Shown one piece after another: positions 61,922 to 64,000 of a stretch of DNA of 64,000 nt. A program made the translations under genes and the position numbers. Below the pieces are notes generated by a model, which did no database searches, had not been told where the DNA came from, and was given only the letters and a program-made list of their open reading frames with translations. How positions within the stretch are numbered: position 1 is the first letter of the stretch; each line of letters starts with the position of its first letter. This stretch comes from Pectinophora gossypiella. Its lineage: Eukaryota > Arthropoda > Insecta > Lepidoptera > Gelechiidae. The DNA lies in the NCBI RefSeq assembly GCF_024362695.1, contig NC_065415.1, positions 5,993,438 through 6,057,437 on the forward strand, given 5' to 3'.

Positions 61922-62870
61922 GACAATACAATACAATACAATACAAATACACTTTATTGCACCAAACTAAAAATAAATAATTACAAAAAGTCTCTTAATT
62001 AAGTACATGGCAAATGGCGGCCTTATCGCTTAAAGCGATTTCTTCCAGGCAACCATAAGGTGAGGTAAAATGTAAAAAAAATAATAATTGAAAGATTGCG
62101 GGTACAAACTATAAGTACAACTTATTACCAATAAAGTACAATTTCACCAACAAAATACATGCAAATAAATATATATAACATACTTACAAATATAATATAT
62201 ACCTAACCTATATACATAACCTAACATATATACCTACTTATATAAATAGTACACACAAAATAATAATTTATGAGTAACCACACTGACGTTCATAATAATA
62301 ACGAAGAAGATCCTGAAAAATATGCAAGGATTTGGCTTGTCTAATAGAGGGTGGCAGAGAATTCCACAGTCTCACAGCGTACACGGAAAAAGATTTGGTG
62401 TAAAAATTCGTAGAGTGAACCGGACAATCGAGAATCATCTGCGTGTTGGACCTGGGTTGGCGACCATGCACTGAGGTACGCAACTGAAACCTTTCTTTTA
62501 GATAGTGAGGAGCCGTAGGATGATTAAGAACCTTATAGAGCATACACAGAATATGCGTGTTACGCCTCAATCGAATTGGTAGCCATTTCAATTTAGCACG
62601 ATATTCAGACACATGGTCATATTTTCGTAAACCATAAATAAAACGCAAACACACATTCTGCATACGCTCCAATTTATTTAATAAATCCTCCGAAAGGTCC
62701 AGATAACAGACGTCCCCATAGTCTATAATTGGTAACAACAGAGCTTGAGCAAGCGTGACTTTTGTTGCAGTTGGTAAGAAGTTACGTAAACGATTAAGTG
62801 ATCTCAGTGAGGCAAAGATCTTCCTACATACCTCACCAACCTGTCGAGACCAAGAGAAATTTTGATCAAA
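61922..62870 (-). mobile_element. 5'-truncated non-LTR retrotransposon (LINE), 3' end of ORF and 3' UTR
   Basis: On the minus strand the frame is open from about 62932 to the stop at 62268. It includes YFDQNFSWSRQV, NRLRNFLPTATKVT, PIIDYGDVCYLDLSEDLLNK, RMQNVCLRFIYGLRKYDHVS, LKWLPIRLRRNTHIL and VRLWNSLPPSIRQ. These are typical of the C-terminal third of jockey/CR1-type LINE proteins. The catalytic reverse-transcriptase and endonuclease regions are missing. The 3' UTR contains CTGGAAGAAATCGCTTTAAG and ends in TTTGGTGCAATAAAGTGTAT plus an (ATTGT)n tail at 61925-61945. The intact last 200 codons suggest a fairly recent insertion. Confidence 0.85.
62268..62738 (-). pseudogene. LINE reverse-transcriptase protein, C-terminal 156 codons
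   Basis: The longest clean reading frame of the truncated LINE, ending ...LLRYYYERQCGYS. The frame continues upstream without a stop to about 62932, where TAG interrupts. It has no catalytic motif, so it cannot act alone. W-N-S-L-P and L-P-I-I-D-Y-G are the most diagnostic strings. Confidence 0.85.
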
Positions 62871-62932
62871 ATAAATGCGAATCGAGAAAGCAAAACTGTT
62901 GTAATCGAAACAAGTGGCATTCCGCGGTATCT

Positions 62933-64000
62933 ACCTATTTCAATGGCAAATATTGTATGTGTAGATAAAATTAAATTTGTAAAAAGACCGTTAAATATAG
63001 GAATAATCAAACGATACGAAAAGCAATAATCTAATAATCTTATATAATATTATGTATGTGCCGTTCGTCCCGGTTACTACCTACACTGATGTAAGTATGT
63101 AGTCGTTACATGAGTCATATCAGGAGCCTTTGGCGGCTCAATAATAACCCTGACACCAAGTTTAATGAGGCTGGTATTCCACCTCACAATCCACACGATA
63201 AGAAGAAGATAAACTTTTATTATATTTATTTATCTATATGTATTGTCAAACTCGATAAAAGTCGAGGAATCAAGGACCTTGTCCAACAGTGGGATCAAGC
63301 TGGCTAGATAAGCTGTATTGGAAAAGTTTATAACTGAAAATCATAACGTTTATTTATCTGTGTAAGCAAGCAAACTCGAGATTGCCCTCACTTCATTCAA
63401 GTTGAAGTGTGACACAAACGCTGGAATTTCACCGGGAGCGCTTCACAACAATCGCATCAAAATCTTCACCCGTAGATAAACTTTAAAAGTCAATCGTTCA
63501 TTCGATAAATACTAATGAGTGCTCGTTGAAAACAAACTTATCTTGATGAGACAGAGAGAGACACGCCATTAATAACCCGACATAAATAATAACATCGTTA
63601 CTTAAACCTGGACAGTGGAAGACCACCCAAAATCATCACCTTGTATGATCGTAAACTATTCAGATAAAAGAAAACACGAGAAGATACGTAAAATGAGTGA
63701 AATCGCCGAGCCTCGTAATTGTAGGGCCCAGATGCCGGCAATCTGCATACGATATGAACCGCTAATGGATGTAAGATACGATTTTTTTCTGAATATTTTG
63801 TACGTGATCACGCACAATTAGCATAGATAACATCCGAAGAATAAGATGTTCTATAAACCGACTATTAATTATTTTTTCAACTTGTTTGCGTTGATTGGTG
63901 TCTAGTCAAAGCAAAGACATGAATAAATTGAATAATGTAGTTTCAAATTACATAATTGGATAGTCAAAGATTAAAATTAAACGACAAATCCATGGTTGTT
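62933..64000. other. Right-end intergenic segment
   Basis: One SINE-related fragment (63121-63215). The rest is AT-rich with no supported gene. Confidence 0.45.
63121..63215 (+). repeat. SINE-related 3' fragment (TTTGGCGGC...GACACCAAG)
   Basis: GGAGCCTTTGGCGGCTCAAT, ACCCTGACACCAAGTTTAAT and CAATCCACACGATAAGAAGA parallel 38362-38460. Confidence 0.65.

Noticed and set aside
62804..63010. Minus-strand 68-codon frame upstream of the LINE ORF
   Set aside because: It overlaps the LINE frame in another register and shows no reverse-transcriptase motif. It may mark a frameshift in the decayed LINE but cannot be shown to.
1..64000. CRISPR arrays, rRNA genes, bacterial operons or viral genes
   Set aside because: No regularly spaced direct repeats, no rRNA-like sequence and no prokaryote-style gene packing were seen. 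The spliced FGF gene and insect repeats fit a eukaryotic nuclear genome.

Overview
The window looks like lepidopteran (moth or butterfly) nuclear DNA. It is AT-rich and almost gene-free, with the typical lepidopteran load of short interspersed elements: tRNA-headed SINEs, 3' ends of non-LTR retrotransposons carrying A-rich tails, and many palindromic MITEs. Introns have canonical GT...AG ends. The species cannot be named from the sequence.

I can support one protein-coding gene. It is a plus-strand, five-exon fibroblast growth factor ligand spread over about 38 kb: exon 1 10742-10762, exon 2 16198-16233, exon 3 24292-24418, exon 4 47953-48062, exon 5 48517-48894. Spliced, it gives 223 residues: a signal peptide from exons 1 to 3, then a beta-trefoil FGF core from exons 3 to 5 with the second half of the FGF signature (N-C-x-F-x-E-x6-Y), then a short basic, proline-rich tail. 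It resembles the FGF8/17/18 class, to which fly pyramus and thisbe belong, but it is much shorter than the fly proteins. Exons 3 to 5 are firm. Exon 1 and the exon 2 acceptor are inferred from reading phase and signal-peptide logic. A GC-rich stretch at 10.3-10.5 kb is the likely promoter and 5' leader. Poly(A) signals lie near 49.49 and 50.26 kb.

Layout: 1-10.3 kb is upstream intergenic DNA with MITE, LINE and SINE pieces. 10.3-16.2 kb is promoter, exon 1 and intron 1, which holds a repeated 135-bp module and a TA microsatellite. 16.2-24.3 kb is intron 2, mostly unique AT-rich DNA with one orphan reading frame. 24.4-47.95 kb is the very long intron 3, packed with mobile elements, including three composite foldback MITEs, two TSD-flanked SINEs and a 1.4-kb inverted-repeat structure. 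48.06-48.5 kb is the short intron 4, invaded by a MITE and a 48-bp tandem duplication beside the last exon. 48.9-50.3 kb is the 3' UTR. 50.3-64 kb is downstream intergenic DNA with SINEs, MITEs and a 5'-truncated LINE on the minus strand.

The two most interesting points concern the FGF transcript. The exon 2 acceptor is a tandem pair of AGs 10 nt apart, and only the downstream AG puts exon 1 in frame with the FGF. In the same spliced transcript, a second reading frame starting at an upstream ATG (10627) is open without a stop for about 228 codons, overlapping nearly the whole FGF frame.
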